A stretch of 64,000 bases of DNA. It comes from Anoxybacterium sp963665645 (GTDB taxonomy: Bacteria > Bacillota > Clostridia > Peptostreptococcales > Anaerovoracaceae). Where the stretch lies: assembly GCA_963665645.2 (NCBI GenBank), contig CAXXQN010000007.1, forward strand, positions 620,001 to 684,000, in the 5' to 3' direction. The position numbers and the translations under genes are program-made. Of the stretch, positions 8,311 to 17,569 are shown piece after piece (the stretch's first letter is position 1; each line of letters opens with the position of its first letter). The notes below the pieces were generated by a model, which was given only the letters and a program-made list of their open reading frames with translations, was not told the DNA's origin and ran no database searches.

Positions 8311-10983
8311 ATGAAAAAATTAGTCATTGGAATATTAGCGCATGTAGATGCGGGCAAGACGACATTATCCGAAAGTATCCTTTATCTGAGTGGAAAAATC
8401 GGGAAATTGGGAAGAGTGGATAATAAGGATGCTTATTTAGATACCTATGACCTGGAAAGGGCAAGAGGTATCACCATTTTTTCCAAGCAGGCTATATTTG
8501 AAGTGGGTGAAACTCAGATTACCTTACTGGATACCCCGGGGCATGTAGATTTTTCGGCTGAAATGGAGAGAACACTTCAAGTGCTGGATTATGCTATTTT
8601 AGTGATCAGCGGTGCGGATGGTGTGCAGGGGCATACCAAAACATTATGGCATCTGCTTGACCTGTATCAGATCCCTGTTTTTTTATTTATCAATAAGATG
8701 GATCAGAATGGGACGGATAAGGGTAAGTTGATCAAAGAAATGAAAAAGCAGCTGGATGATGGATGCATTGAATTTGGACAAGCTCATACAGACGGCTTTT
8801 ATGACCAGTTGGCTATGTGCGATGAACGAATGCTGGAAGATTATCTGGAAACAGGACATATTGAGACTGCACAGATTAAAAAGGCGGTCAAGGAGCGTAA
8901 TGTATTTCCGTGCTTTTTCGGTTCGGCTTTAAAATTAGAAGGCATTGAGCAATTCCTGCAGGGTATTGAAGCGTATGCCATGATGCCTCATTATCCTGCT
9001 GAATTTGGAGCGAAAATATTCAAAATAACAAGAGATGAGCAGGGAAACCGCCTTACGCACCTGAAGCTAACAGGTGGAAAACTCAAGGTGAAGGATGTCC
9101 TGAAAAATTGCATCTGGGAAGAGAAAGTGAATCAAATTCGTATTTATTCCGGACAGAAATTCGAGGCAGTAAATCAGATAGAAGCAGGTTCTGTCTGCGC
9201 AGTAACCGGACTCAGCCAATCCAGACCGGGAGAAGGCTTAGGAATAGAGAAAATGTCAGCTACACCTGTCTTAGAGCCAGTATTGTTCTATCAGATGATT
9301 CTTCCGGAAGGTTGTGATCCAAGAATGATACTTCCCAAGCTGCGTCAGATGGAAGAAGAAGAGCCGGAACTTCATATTGTTTGGGATGAACAGTTGCAGG
9401 AAATTCAGGTTCAAATTATGGGAGAGGTGCAGATTGAAATTTTGCAGAGCATGATACAAAGCCGTTTTGACGTTAGGGTGATGTTCGATGCTGGAAGGAT
9501 TGTATATAAAGAGACGATTATCAATGCAACGGAAGGGGTAGGTCACTTTGAACCATTACGGCATTATGCGGAGGTTCATCTATTATTAGAGCCCGGTGAG
9601 CCGGGAAGTGGTCTGCAGTTCGGGGTGGAATGCAGTGAGGATGTGTTGGGTAAAAACTGGCAGAGACTTATTTTAACCCATCTGGAAGAAAAAGCGCATA
9701 AAGGAGTTTTGACCGGTTCAGCGATCACGGATATGAAAATCACATTAGTCTCAGGCAGAGCACATAATAAGCATACGGAAGGTGGAGATTTCAGAGAGGC
9801 TACCTACCGTGCTGTGCGTCAGGGCTTAAAGGAAGCGGAATCGATATTACTGGAGCCTTATTATGCTTTTCAGCTGGAACTGCCTGAGAAAATGGTAGGA
9901 AGAGCGATGACAGATATTGAGAAAATGCATGGCGTGAGTGAAATATCACAGACGGATGGCGAAATGGCGGTTCTTGTGGGGAGTGCTCCGGTTACTGCTA
10001 TGAGAAATTATCAGAAAGAAGTAGCTGCTTATACAAAAGGTCTTGGAAGGTTGTTTTGCAGCTTGAAAGGATATGAACCGTGCCATAATGCAGATGAAGT
10101 CATCGAAAGGATCGGATATGATTCAGAAAGAGATGTGGAAAATCCAACCGGTTCCGTATTTTGTGCGCATGGTGCAGGATTTTTGGTGGATTGGGATCAA
10201 GTGAAGGGCTACATGCATGTGGAAAGCTATCTTCAGGAGAAGGATGATTTCGCGGAAGAATCAGCTCAAAATCTAGACATATACACAGAAGAAAGATCGA
10301 TCAGTTTAGAGGAGATCGATCAAATTATCAATAAAACTTTCTATGCAAATCAAGGGAAAAAATCTGTATGGAAGAGACGGATTGCAGCTGGTGAGCGACA
10401 TGAGGAATCTGTTGCCGAAAGTCGTTATGATCCCTCGGCCTATATTAACAGGCAGAAGGAAACCAAAGAAGAGTACCTTCTGGTGGATGGTTATAATATT
10501 ATCTTTGCATGGCCTGAATTGAAAGAGCTTGCAGATGAAAACATGGATGGTGCCAGAATGAAATTACTTGATACGCTAAGCAATTATCAGGGAATTCGAA
10601 AATGTGAGATTATCGTTGTGTTTGATGCTTACCGTGTTCAGGGGCATCGTGAGGAAATCATAGACTATCAGAATATTCACATGGTATATACCAGGGAGGC
10701 ACAAACGGCGGATCAGTATATTGAAAAATTTGCTTATGACAACAAGAAAAAATATCATATCGTAGTAGCAACATCAGATGGCCTCCAGCAGATGATTGTA
10801 AGGGGATCAGGAGGTTCTTTATTATCCGCAAGAGAACTGAAGGTTGAGATTAAGGAGGCAAAGGAAAGAATCAAGCAGGAATATCAGCAGATGCAGGGAG
10901 AAGACCGTAATTATCTAATCGATGCATTGTCTCCGAAAGAAAAACAGCAGATGGAACAACTGATGAAAAAAGAAAATGAGTAA
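8311..10983 (+). CDS. TetM/EF-G-like ribosomal GTPase fused to a C-terminal NYN (Rae1/YacP-like) nuclease domain
   Basis: 890 residues; true Tet(M)/Tet(O) proteins have about 640. ATG 8311 gives the usual family N-terminus; AGAAGG lies 14 bases upstream, and a TTG at 8299 is too close to it. GTPase motifs: AHVDAGKTT (P-loop), DTPGHVDF (G3), NKMD (G4). EF-G-like domains II-V follow to about residue 640. The domain IV tip reads GRAHNKHTEGGDF (about 482-494), unlike the YSPVSTPADF-type loop of Tet(M) that reaches the drug site. From residue 720 an NYN domain begins (YLLVDGYNIIFAWPEL, FDAYRV, TADQYIEKFA, VATSDGLQQ), with the acidic residues expected of YacP/Rae1 family nucleases. Rae1 of Bacillus cleaves mRNA in the ribosomal A site, so a ribosome-directed RNA-cleaving or surveillance factor is a reasonable inference. 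Tetracycline resistance is not established. Confidence 0.85.
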   Translation: MKKLVIGILAHVDAGKTTLSESILYLSGKIGKLGRVDNKDAYLDTYDLERARGITIFSKQAIFEVGETQITLLDTPGHVDFSAEMERTLQVLDYAILVISGADGVQGHTKTLWHLLDLYQIPVFLFINKMDQNGTDKGKLIKEMKKQLDDGCIEFGQAHTDGFYDQLAMCDERMLEDYLETGHIETAQIKKAVKERNVFPCFFGSALKLEGIEQFLQGIEAYAMMPHYPAEFGAKIFKITRDEQGNRLTHLKLTGGKLKVKDVLKNCIWEEKVNQIRIYSGQKFEAVNQIEAGSVCAVTGLSQSRPGEGLGIEKMSATPVLEPVLFYQMILPEGCDPRMILPKLRQMEEEEPELHIVWDEQLQEIQVQIMGEVQIEILQSMIQSRFDVRVMFDAGRIVYKETIINATEGVGHFEPLRHYAEVHLLLEPGEPGSGLQFGVECSEDVLGKNWQRLILTHLEEKAHKGVLTGSAITDMKITLVSGRAHNKHTEGGDFREATYRAVRQGLKEAESILLEPYYAFQLELPEKMVGRAMTDIEKMHGVSEISQTDGEMAVLVGSAPVTAMRNYQKEVAAYTKGLGRLFCSLKGYEPCHNADEVIERIGYDSERDVENPTGSVFCAHGAGFLVDWDQVKGYMHVESYLQEKDDFAEESAQNLDIYTEERSISLEEIDQIINKTFYANQGKKSVWKRRIAAGERHEESVAESRYDPSAYINRQKETKEEYLLVDGYNIIFAWPELKELADENMDGARMKLLDTLSNYQGIRKCEIIVVFDAYRVQGHREEIIDYQNIHMVYTREAQTADQYIEKFAYDNKKKYHIVVATSDGLQQMIVRGSGGSLLSARELKVEIKEAKERIKQEYQQMQGEDRNYLIDALSPKEKQQMEQLMKKENE

Positions 10984-11026
10984 ACGACAATCCTGCCGCT
11001 TACTCTAAAGTTTATGTATTTTGAAG

Positions 11027-11815
11027 CTAGTCCAGCAACTCTTTTGCTTTTGTGTAATTAAATACGGGACCTTCCAGACAGACATAGGTTTCATTGATCT
11101 TGCAGTGTCCACATTTGCCCACGGCGCAAGACATTTTTCTTTCAAAGGAGACCCAGATTTTGGATTCTTCCACACCATTGGTAAGCAACTCTTTTGCTGC
11201 AAAGTGCATCATAATTGGAGGCCCTACGACAACCACATGATAGTCTTCAAAGGTATGAAACGGAATTTTGTTGATGTGTGCGGTGACCATGCCGGTTTCA
11301 AAACCAGGTGCTTCAGAATCATCCAAAGTATAAATTACATTGAATTTTGATTTGAATTTGTCAATTTCGTCTGTAAAGAGTACACTGTTAATGTCTTTAA
11401 AACCAGAAATTATGTGAACCGATTTGCATATCTCGGGGTGGTCATAAAAGTGGTTTATCAGCGTTTTGACCGGCGCGAAACCAGTGCCGCCGCTGATGAT
11501 TAGCAAATCTTTGTTCTCAAACTGTTCCACAGGAAAGGAATTTCCGTAGGGACCTCTCATGAACAGGGTACTGCCCGGTTTTAAACTAAAGACACCTTCT
11601 GTGAGTTTTCCGACTTTTCGAATTGTGAACTCAACAAAACCATCCCCTTTTCCACTGACAGATATTGGTGCTTCTCCTACTTTAGGAATGGATAGCATAA
11701 AAAATTGTCCATGCTTGATTTTCGCATCACAGGCTACCTGAAACGTATATTCTGCCTGTGTTTGCTTTACGACACTCAAAATCTTATGAGGTTCTGACAT
11801 CATAATATTTTTCAT
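11027..11815 (-). CDS. AsrB-like FAD/NAD(P)-binding reductase subunit
   Basis: 262 residues, ferredoxin-NADP reductase fold: an N-terminal FAD-binding barrel (RGPYGNSFP), an NAD(P)-binding part (GGTGFAPVKTL) and a C-terminal cysteine set C230-x4-C235-x2-C238-x7-C246 for a [2Fe-2S] cluster, as in AsrB, sulfhydrogenase gamma and PyrK. The start codon overlaps the stop of the upstream TorD-AsrA gene (TAATG), so the two are translationally coupled. Family knowledge says this subunit takes electrons from NAD(P)H and passes them to the AsrA-like FeS subunit. No siroheme subunit (AsrC) is present; instead the partner is a molybdopterin enzyme, so sulfite reduction should not be assumed. Confidence 0.85.
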   Translation of the reverse strand: MKNIMMSEPHKILSVVKQTQAEYTFQVACDAKIKHGQFFMLSIPKVGEAPISVSGKGDGFVEFTIRKVGKLTEGVFSLKPGSTLFMRGPYGNSFPVEQFENKDLLIISGGTGFAPVKTLINHFYDHPEICKSVHIISGFKDINSVLFTDEIDKFKSKFNVIYTLDDSEAPGFETGMVTAHINKIPFHTFEDYHVVVVGPPIMMHFAAKELLTNGVEESKIWVSFERKMSCAVGKCGHCKINETYVCLEGPVFNYTKAKELLD

Positions 11816-13545
11816 TATTTTTTGACCTCCCTGACTGTATTGTCATCATTTATTGTTTTTTCCATTTCTTCGCTGAAGCGGTTGATCGTATCAAAGAATG
11901 AAATGTCCTTAGGGCATCGTTTATCGCATCTTCCGCATCCCACACACATATGTTCCTCTCCGCCAAAACGGGCATTGTAATCATAAACCTTGTGCAACGT
12001 TTTAAACCTCATGTTCTCGCCCGGTGTTTTACGGAACCTGCCACCTCCTGCTGTCATGGTATAGGTATCAAGCATACAGGATGACCATACCCTTCTACGT
12101 TCACCGTCACTGCTGGTTTCATTATAGATGATATCTACGGTATCAAAGCAGCTGCAGGTACCGCAGACTGTGTTGCATCCGCCGCAGCTAATGCACAGCT
12201 CGTTATAACTCTGCCAGAATTCCAGGTTGCAGGCTGTCTTCAATTGCTCGCGGTTTTTAATTTTTGGCAGCGTAACACTTTTTGAATTGGATTGAACAAA
12301 TTCAGGTGTAAAATTACTTGGTAATTCTCCAACAAAATATTTTCCAAACTCATTGTCTTTCACATTTACCAGTAAACCATCCTCTTCGAATCTCACGGCC
12401 AGACTGTAATTGTCTGTCCAATTGGAACCCATGGAAACACAAAAACAGTGCTCCCATCCCTCGCGGCATTCCAGCATAAATATCTTAACTTTATCGCGTA
12501 ACCGCTTATAGTAGATGTCTGCATTACCACCGTTTTCCAGAAAAATATTGTCCAGTCTTTTCATACTGTTAATATCACAGGGGCGAGCGAATATAATAAT
12601 CCCTTTTTCATCATTTACAGTGCTTTCTATGCAAGCATCGTCTTTAAAATAAATCGTTGTTTGAGTAATGGGATAATAGACTTCCTTTGGTGAGAAATCC
12701 GATGGTACATCATATACAATTTCGTTCACCGAGCTAATTTCGGCATAGCGTATCAAGTCGGTGTTGTTCTTTGTTCCGCGATTTGTAAAACGTTTCGGTG
12801 CATAGACTCGATACTCTTTTTTCAGTTCGTGAAGAATTTCATCCATTCTTTCTGAATTCACATAGCAGCTCAAAGAATCGTCTGTTTTGCTGTCATAAGC
12901 ATCCATGATATCTTCCAGATTTGTTCTGTCCAATTTTAAAAAGCTATTGGTGATTTTCGCAATTCCTTTGTAAAACATGGTTGCTGAATATTGATCAATA
13001 TCCTTGCAAAATGCAGAAACCCAATTCAACAGATGCTGATCGAGAAAATCACTTTGCTTTCTCAGCCAGCCCATATTTTCTATATCCTTTTGCGCTTCAC
13101 TGCATAAGAAGGCCATAAATTCAAGTTCTAAGGCGATGTGATCTTCAAGGATATCTGATGGTATATTTCTTTTAACAATACCATTTGCTGCATAAATCCC
13201 ACGGACTTGATCCCATGCATCCTGCATCACAATTTTTTTCTGGCTTGTATATACCGATTCATATGGAAATGCAGCCGAACCTTGCGATATTCCTGCGGCA
13301 AGAAAAATCTTTGCATAATCCACAGCCAGATCGGTGATGGTATTGCTGTGGGAGTTCTCGAGGTATTCTTTTAGGTATTGATATCCTTCCCTCAATTCCG
13401 ATTCACAGCAATCCACGGGAAAGATCATGGCTTTCATCTGATCAAGGAAGGCATGGTCAACTTCCCGCTGATAAATTCTGCCTAGAAATCGGTACAAATT
13501 TTCTCTGTTTTTCATAAGAGTCAAATGTTCTGATTTTGAATCCAT
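11815..13545 (-). CDS. TorD-type chaperone domain fused to AsrA-like FeS electron-transfer subunit
   Basis: 576 residues in two parts. Residues 1 to about 215 are all-helical and resemble TorD/DmsD molybdoenzyme chaperones (NLYRFLGRIYQ, DYAKIFLAAG, PYESVYTSQKKIVM, DHIALELEFMAFLCSEA). Residues about 228-576 are AsrA-like: IIFARPCDINSM, CREGWEHCFCVSMGSNW, then cysteine motifs CISCGGCNTVCGTC and CVGCGRCDKRCP (from 534), which should bind two [4Fe-4S] clusters. TorD proteins normally act in trans to hold the apo-catalytic subunit during cofactor insertion; here the chaperone is joined to a redox subunit. It sits between the ferredoxin subunit (directly adjacent) and the AsrB-like gene (TAATG overlap). 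The assignment of each half is firm; the working of the fusion is inferred. Confidence 0.85.
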   Translation of the reverse strand: MDSKSEHLTLMKNRENLYRFLGRIYQREVDHAFLDQMKAMIFPVDCCESELREGYQYLKEYLENSHSNTITDLAVDYAKIFLAAGISQGSAAFPYESVYTSQKKIVMQDAWDQVRGIYAANGIVKRNIPSDILEDHIALELEFMAFLCSEAQKDIENMGWLRKQSDFLDQHLLNWVSAFCKDIDQYSATMFYKGIAKITNSFLKLDRTNLEDIMDAYDSKTDDSLSCYVNSERMDEILHELKKEYRVYAPKRFTNRGTKNNTDLIRYAEISSVNEIVYDVPSDFSPKEVYYPITQTTIYFKDDACIESTVNDEKGIIIFARPCDINSMKRLDNIFLENGGNADIYYKRLRDKVKIFMLECREGWEHCFCVSMGSNWTDNYSLAVRFEEDGLLVNVKDNEFGKYFVGELPSNFTPEFVQSNSKSVTLPKIKNREQLKTACNLEFWQSYNELCISCGGCNTVCGTCSCFDTVDIIYNETSSDGERRRVWSSCMLDTYTMTAGGGRFRKTPGENMRFKTLHKVYDYNARFGGEEHMCVGCGRCDKRCPKDISFFDTINRFSEEMEKTINDDNTVREVKK

Positions 13546-14169
13546 TTATCTTTCCCTTTCCTTTCTGCTCTTCAATTTTTCGCATTCCTGCGGAAGTACA
13601 TTATGCCATTTGGCTTTGCGCAGGATATAACGGACAGAAGGTCCGTTTCCGAAATCCTGCAGGCTGTGCACATTCTCAGCTCCGGCTTGTTCTAACTTGA
13701 TTGAAACATCACTGTTTGGATCATTGATATCTCCAAACATTAATGCATTGCTGGAGCAATTTTTTACACATGCAGGTTTTTCTCCCACTTTTCTCAGTTG
13801 GATACACAGCGTGCATTTATCCATTACTCTCATTTCTTTATTCAATGTGTTTGCCTGATACGGGCAGGCATTTTTACAGCTTAGACAGGAAATACATTGA
13901 TCCTGATCAATCAGGACAATACCATCATCGCTGTTTTTGTAACATGCTCCTGTAGGACATACCTGAACACAGATGGGGTCTGCACATTGCTGGCACATAG
14001 AGGGCAAAAAATACATTTGTAAATCCGGGTAGGTACCTGTCGGGCCTACCTGGTGTACGGTTATTCTGTTGGAACCCAGTGCAACCTCATTTTCCATTTT
14101 ACAGGAAACATGACAGGCTTTACATCCGATACACCGATCCAAATCAATCACAAAGCAATACTGTACCAT
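13546..14169 (-). CDS. DmsB/PhsB-type four-cluster ferredoxin subunit
   Basis: 207 residues with four cysteine groups in the DmsB order: CIGCKACHVSC, CQQCADPICVQVCP, CISCLSCKNACP and CTLCIQLRKVGEKPACVKNC, enough for four [4Fe-4S] clusters. Such subunits carry electrons to or from the molybdopterin subunit. No signal peptide and no membrane-anchor gene is nearby, so the complex appears cytoplasmic. Its ATG overlaps the stop of the catalytic-subunit gene by one base. Confidence 0.9.
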   Translation of the reverse strand: MVQYCFVIDLDRCIGCKACHVSCKMENEVALGSNRITVHQVGPTGTYPDLQMYFLPSMCQQCADPICVQVCPTGACYKNSDDGIVLIDQDQCISCLSCKNACPYQANTLNKEMRVMDKCTLCIQLRKVGEKPACVKNCSSNALMFGDINDPNSDVSIKLEQAGAENVHSLQDFGNGPSVRYILRKAKWHNVLPQECEKLKSRKERER

Positions 14170-16847
14170 TATCTTACACTTACCTCCTCTGCTGGATCAC
14201 TTGGCTGTGGAAGCCATTTCTTGAAATCTTCCGGTTTTGTCCAGATTCCTTCCGGTGGGGAATCTGCCTTTGAAACCTTAACCAGAAAGCCCCTCAATGT
14301 ATAAGTTCCGACAACATCGTTGAATGGGGCATCCTCTTTGGTGAGCATGTTGACATTCATTTCTTTCCAGCCATGGGTCTTTGTATTTAACGTTTCCGGA
14401 TTCCAGAAGCGCTCCATATATACCGTCCCCGGATTGATTCCTTCCGTTACCGAAGCGACTGCTCGAATTTTTCCGCGTTTTGATTCCACCCATACCCAGT
14501 CTCCTTCTGATATCCCGTAGGCTTCAGCAGCTTCGGGATGGATCCAAAGTTCCGGTACAGGATAAATCTCCCGCAGCCAGGGAATATTTTTTAGAGTATT
14601 ATGATGGTAGAAGGGAATTCTTCCGCCGGTCATGACCAAAGGATACTCTTTTGCAAGTTCACTGTCATTCAGTGGGCCTTCATATGGTTCAAGATAATAT
14701 GGCAGAGGATCGTAATCTTTTGACGCAGGAGGTAGATCGCAGGCACTGAACGGACGGCCTGTTCTTGCCAATGTAATCATGCTTTCCAGATAGAGTTCGC
14801 ATTTTTTGGAAGGTGTAGGAAATCCGGACGGCTTGCCGGTCCGGGGATCGGTTTGCTTATAAACATAATAGGATTTCCACTCATCCTTTGGCATAAACTC
14901 ATAAGGTGTGATTTCCTTCAGCTTTTCCCATGTCAGATCAACTCGGCTTAGAAAATGATCAAAAATCTCATCTACAGAATCCCAGTAGGCGAGATCCTTC
15001 CCCATGTATTCCGAATCGAATGCTTTTTTGCAGGATTCGTGTCCAAGCTCGCCGCATCGTTTTGCCAGCATTGACCAGATTACCGTTTCATCCACAGTTT
15101 CCCAAAGATGGGTCGTAGCCTGCCTTGCAAATAACTTATTACAGATTTCGATCATCATATTTGTTTCAAGCCATTCTTCGGTAGGAAGCAGAATATCTGC
15201 ATAAGCAGAAAAAGAGGTGGGATACATATACATATGTACGATGAAATCCAGTTCTTCAATGGCCTTCGCCCACTTCTGGCTGTTTGCAACGGCACCGAGC
15301 TTATTGCCCGAACGTTCGATCCACACTCTCGGTTTGTATGGTTTTCCTGTAAGAATTGCTTCCAGGACACTGGAAGGATGTCCTGCATACCAGATTCCAA
15401 GTCCTTTATATTCATTTCCTCCGAGGCGCTTTTTAAGCTGTTCATGGGGAAGTCTGTCAGCAGCGATGGGAACAGGGTAAAAGGGCATATCAAAGACGCC
15501 GCTTTTTCGGAAACGCTGCAGCAAAGCGCCAGGTTTTTCAACATTTCCCATCAGCATATCAAGAATCGCAGCAGACATAGCGGCCTGTACCGAGTTTGGA
15601 GTCTGGTCAGTGGCGACACCCAGAGCAATGCCACTCGGTGTATTTTGGGCGTACAGACGAATTGCTTCTTCAATTTTACCGGCGTCAAGCCAGCAAAGCT
15701 CTGCCGCCTTTTGAAGCGTATATGGTTCCACACGCTCTTTTAATAATTGGAACCCGGTTTTATATTCAATCCCATCGACAAGGAAACTTCCTTCTAAGGC
15801 AGGAGAAAGCGCATCATTCCATGGATATTCCATTGGCTGAATGGAATTGGTTTTGGTATCCCAGACCATAAACGTATCCGGGATATTGGGATTGTTGCTT
15901 TTTTCAGCGCGCAGCAGCATTTTTGTTTTCACATCAACCAGATAGGGAAGATTGGTCCATCTCATGACAAATTCATGATCGTAAAGCTTTTGATCCAGGA
16001 TATAGCGAATCCATGAAAAATGTAGGGCGACGTCAGTTCCGGGTCGGATGGGCAGCCACACATCTGCTTTCGCTGCATCTGGTGTAAAGCGGGGGTCGAC
16101 AACAACAGTATTTATCCCTTTGCTGCGTAAATCTGAAACGGCGCCGCCGCCGGTTGCAGGACAGGAGTAAGAAGGTGCGGTTCCCCACAAAACAAGGGTT
16201 TTTATCGGAGTGTCTTCCGGATAATAAATTTCCAGAGAGTTAGAATCAGCAATACTGCAATCGTCGCCTCCGTACATCATCGTATAAGATAGTACGCGCG
16301 GCAGATAGCATTGAGCACATCCCGGCTCGAACCAATTTGGTGTGCCGAATATATTGCAAAATCTGGCAATACTCCAAATCTCAGGATTACCTCCGCCTCC
16401 AGTAGAACAAAATACGGTTTCTGCTCCGTGCTTTTCACGTGCTTCCATAAGCTTCTTTGCAATCGTGTCCAGAGCCTCATCCCATGAAATACGCTTCCAC
16501 TTATTTTCGCCACGTTTTCCTACTCGCATCATGGGGTATTTGTTCCGGTTGGGATGGTACAGGGCTTGAATACCGGAAAGTCCTTTGGCGCACATTCTGC
16601 CTTTGCTCATAGGATCTTCAGGATTGCCTTCAAGCTTGATCACGCGTCCGTTTTTAACATGAGCGATAACCCCACAATTTTGAATACATGCCCTGCAATT
16701 CGTCTTCACTTTTTTTACAGAGGAAGAGGGGGCGGGGTCTGAAGGTTTTCCCTTTACTAAGCTCCCTGAGTCATCCGAAAGGGACGGGATTCCTCTAATG
16801 CTTATCGCACTGAGAAAATCTTCTTTAAGTAGTTGTTTTTTTTGCAT
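14169..16847 (-). CDS. DMSO-reductase-family molybdopterin oxidoreductase, catalytic subunit, cytoplasmic
   Basis: 892 residues. ATG 16847 is preceded by GGAGG. The N-terminus has no twin-arginine signal. C51-x2-C54-x3-C58-x27-C86 (CRACIQNCG ... GRMCAKG) is the [4Fe-4S] site next to the cofactor. The PGCAQCYLPR segment (C177, C180) lies where the family places the metal-ligating residue, so Cys ligation is possible. The C-terminal cap domain (PELWIHPEAAEAYGISEGDWVWVES) is the MGD-binding fold. mobA and mobB directly upstream supply the guanine-dinucleotide step. Associated genes (TorD-AsrA, AsrB) imply NAD(P)H-linked redox work. The substrate cannot be read from sequence; a polysulfide, thiosulfate, arsenic or organic N/S-oxide reductase are all open, and acetylene-hydratase or transhydroxylase-like chemistry is less likely because of the redox partners. 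Confidence 0.85.
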   Translation of the reverse strand: MQKKQLLKEDFLSAISIRGIPSLSDDSGSLVKGKPSDPAPSSSVKKVKTNCRACIQNCGVIAHVKNGRVIKLEGNPEDPMSKGRMCAKGLSGIQALYHPNRNKYPMMRVGKRGENKWKRISWDEALDTIAKKLMEAREKHGAETVFCSTGGGGNPEIWSIARFCNIFGTPNWFEPGCAQCYLPRVLSYTMMYGGDDCSIADSNSLEIYYPEDTPIKTLVLWGTAPSYSCPATGGGAVSDLRSKGINTVVVDPRFTPDAAKADVWLPIRPGTDVALHFSWIRYILDQKLYDHEFVMRWTNLPYLVDVKTKMLLRAEKSNNPNIPDTFMVWDTKTNSIQPMEYPWNDALSPALEGSFLVDGIEYKTGFQLLKERVEPYTLQKAAELCWLDAGKIEEAIRLYAQNTPSGIALGVATDQTPNSVQAAMSAAILDMLMGNVEKPGALLQRFRKSGVFDMPFYPVPIAADRLPHEQLKKRLGGNEYKGLGIWYAGHPSSVLEAILTGKPYKPRVWIERSGNKLGAVANSQKWAKAIEELDFIVHMYMYPTSFSAYADILLPTEEWLETNMMIEICNKLFARQATTHLWETVDETVIWSMLAKRCGELGHESCKKAFDSEYMGKDLAYWDSVDEIFDHFLSRVDLTWEKLKEITPYEFMPKDEWKSYYVYKQTDPRTGKPSGFPTPSKKCELYLESMITLARTGRPFSACDLPPASKDYDPLPYYLEPYEGPLNDSELAKEYPLVMTGGRIPFYHHNTLKNIPWLREIYPVPELWIHPEAAEAYGISEGDWVWVESKRGKIRAVASVTEGINPGTVYMERFWNPETLNTKTHGWKEMNVNMLTKEDAPFNDVVGTYTLRGFLVKVSKADSPPEGIWTKPEDFKKWLPQPSDPAEEVSVR

Positions 16848-16860
16848 TTTGGCCTCCTTT

Positions 16861-16887
16861 GACTTTTGAATTAAACTTTCAAAAGTC
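16861..16887. promoter_or_regulatory. Inverted repeat between mobA and the molybdoenzyme gene
   Basis: GACTTTTGAA and TTCAAAAGTC make a perfect 10-bp inverted repeat with a seven-base centre. It overlaps the mobA stop codon and lies 13 bases before the molybdoenzyme start. The right half shares AAACTTTCAAAAGT with a palindrome upstream of the ROK regulator (19596-19611). It may be an operator or an mRNA processing/attenuation hairpin. Confidence 0.4.
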
Positions 16888-17493
16888 TTTGCAAAAATAT
16901 GCTGATTTCAGAAAATTATCTAAATCTTCAGGTGTATTAATGTTTGCAAACATTTGCCAGTCTGGGCTAAATTGTCTTGCGGTTGATTCTTCAATATATA
17001 ATGCATGACAGTTATTAATTGGATGAAGTAAAGAATACTTTCCCTTAGAGATCCAATACTCAATTGAGGGAAGAAGCTTTTTGGAATAAAATGCATGAAA
17101 AGGTTCAAGGTGGTCTTTGAACTTTGTGATACAAGCATCGAAGTCGCTTTCTAAAATCAGTGATTTCATGTAACGGATATAGTCAAGCTGAAGGTTAGGC
17201 ATATCGCACGCTATAAAATAGGCCATTTCACTATTGCTGTTTTTTAATCCTGCGTGCAGTCCTCCAAGCGGTCCGATGTTAGGTATTTCATCACGGATGC
17301 ATTTTATCGGATAATCTTTATAATCGGAGATCCTATTTGTAACTAAGATGATTTCTTCAAATTCTTCAGAGAGAGATAGGATCGTTCGATCAAGTAACTT
17401 TGTCTGCGAAATTGCTAAGAATTGCTTGTCAAATCCCATTCTTGAACTTTTTCCCCCAGCAAGGATAATTGCAGTATTTAATGATTTTTCCAT
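16879..17493 (-). CDS. mobA: Molybdenum cofactor guanylyltransferase MobA
   Basis: About 204 residues from ATG 17493, chosen over an upstream TTG (17511) because AGGA lies nine bases before the ATG. The N-terminal nucleotide-binding motif LAGGKSSRMGFDKQ and the later GPLGGLHAGL and FIACDMPNL motifs are diagnostic. MobA transfers GMP from GTP to Mo-molybdopterin, giving the MGD cofactor used by DMSO-reductase-family enzymes such as the one encoded next. The gene ends 31 bases before the molybdoenzyme start and is almost certainly co-transcribed with it. Confidence 0.9.
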   Translation of the reverse strand: MEKSLNTAIILAGGKSSRMGFDKQFLAISQTKLLDRTILSLSEEFEEIILVTNRISDYKDYPIKCIRDEIPNIGPLGGLHAGLKNSNSEMAYFIACDMPNLQLDYIRYMKSLILESDFDACITKFKDHLEPFHAFYSKKLLPSIEYWISKGKYSLLHPINNCHALYIEESTARQFSPDWQMFANINTPEDLDNFLKSAYFCKDF

Positions 17494-17569
17494 AATTTTA
17501 AATCCTGTCAAAAATAGATTTCAAGGTACGGCGAAACTTTTTTTATCTAATAGGAAATATCATTTTCTA

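Noticed and set aside
8311..10983. Calling the TetM-like gene a tetracycline resistance determinant
   Set aside because: The domain IV tip differs from proven Tet proteins and a nuclease domain is attached; resistance cannot be claimed from sequence.
14169..16847. Pyrogallol-phloroglucinol transhydroxylase that would work with a gallate decarboxylase (bsdC locus)
   Set aside because: Size is similar, but the TorD-AsrA and AsrB partners imply NAD(P)H-linked redox chemistry, and the loci are about 40 kb apart.
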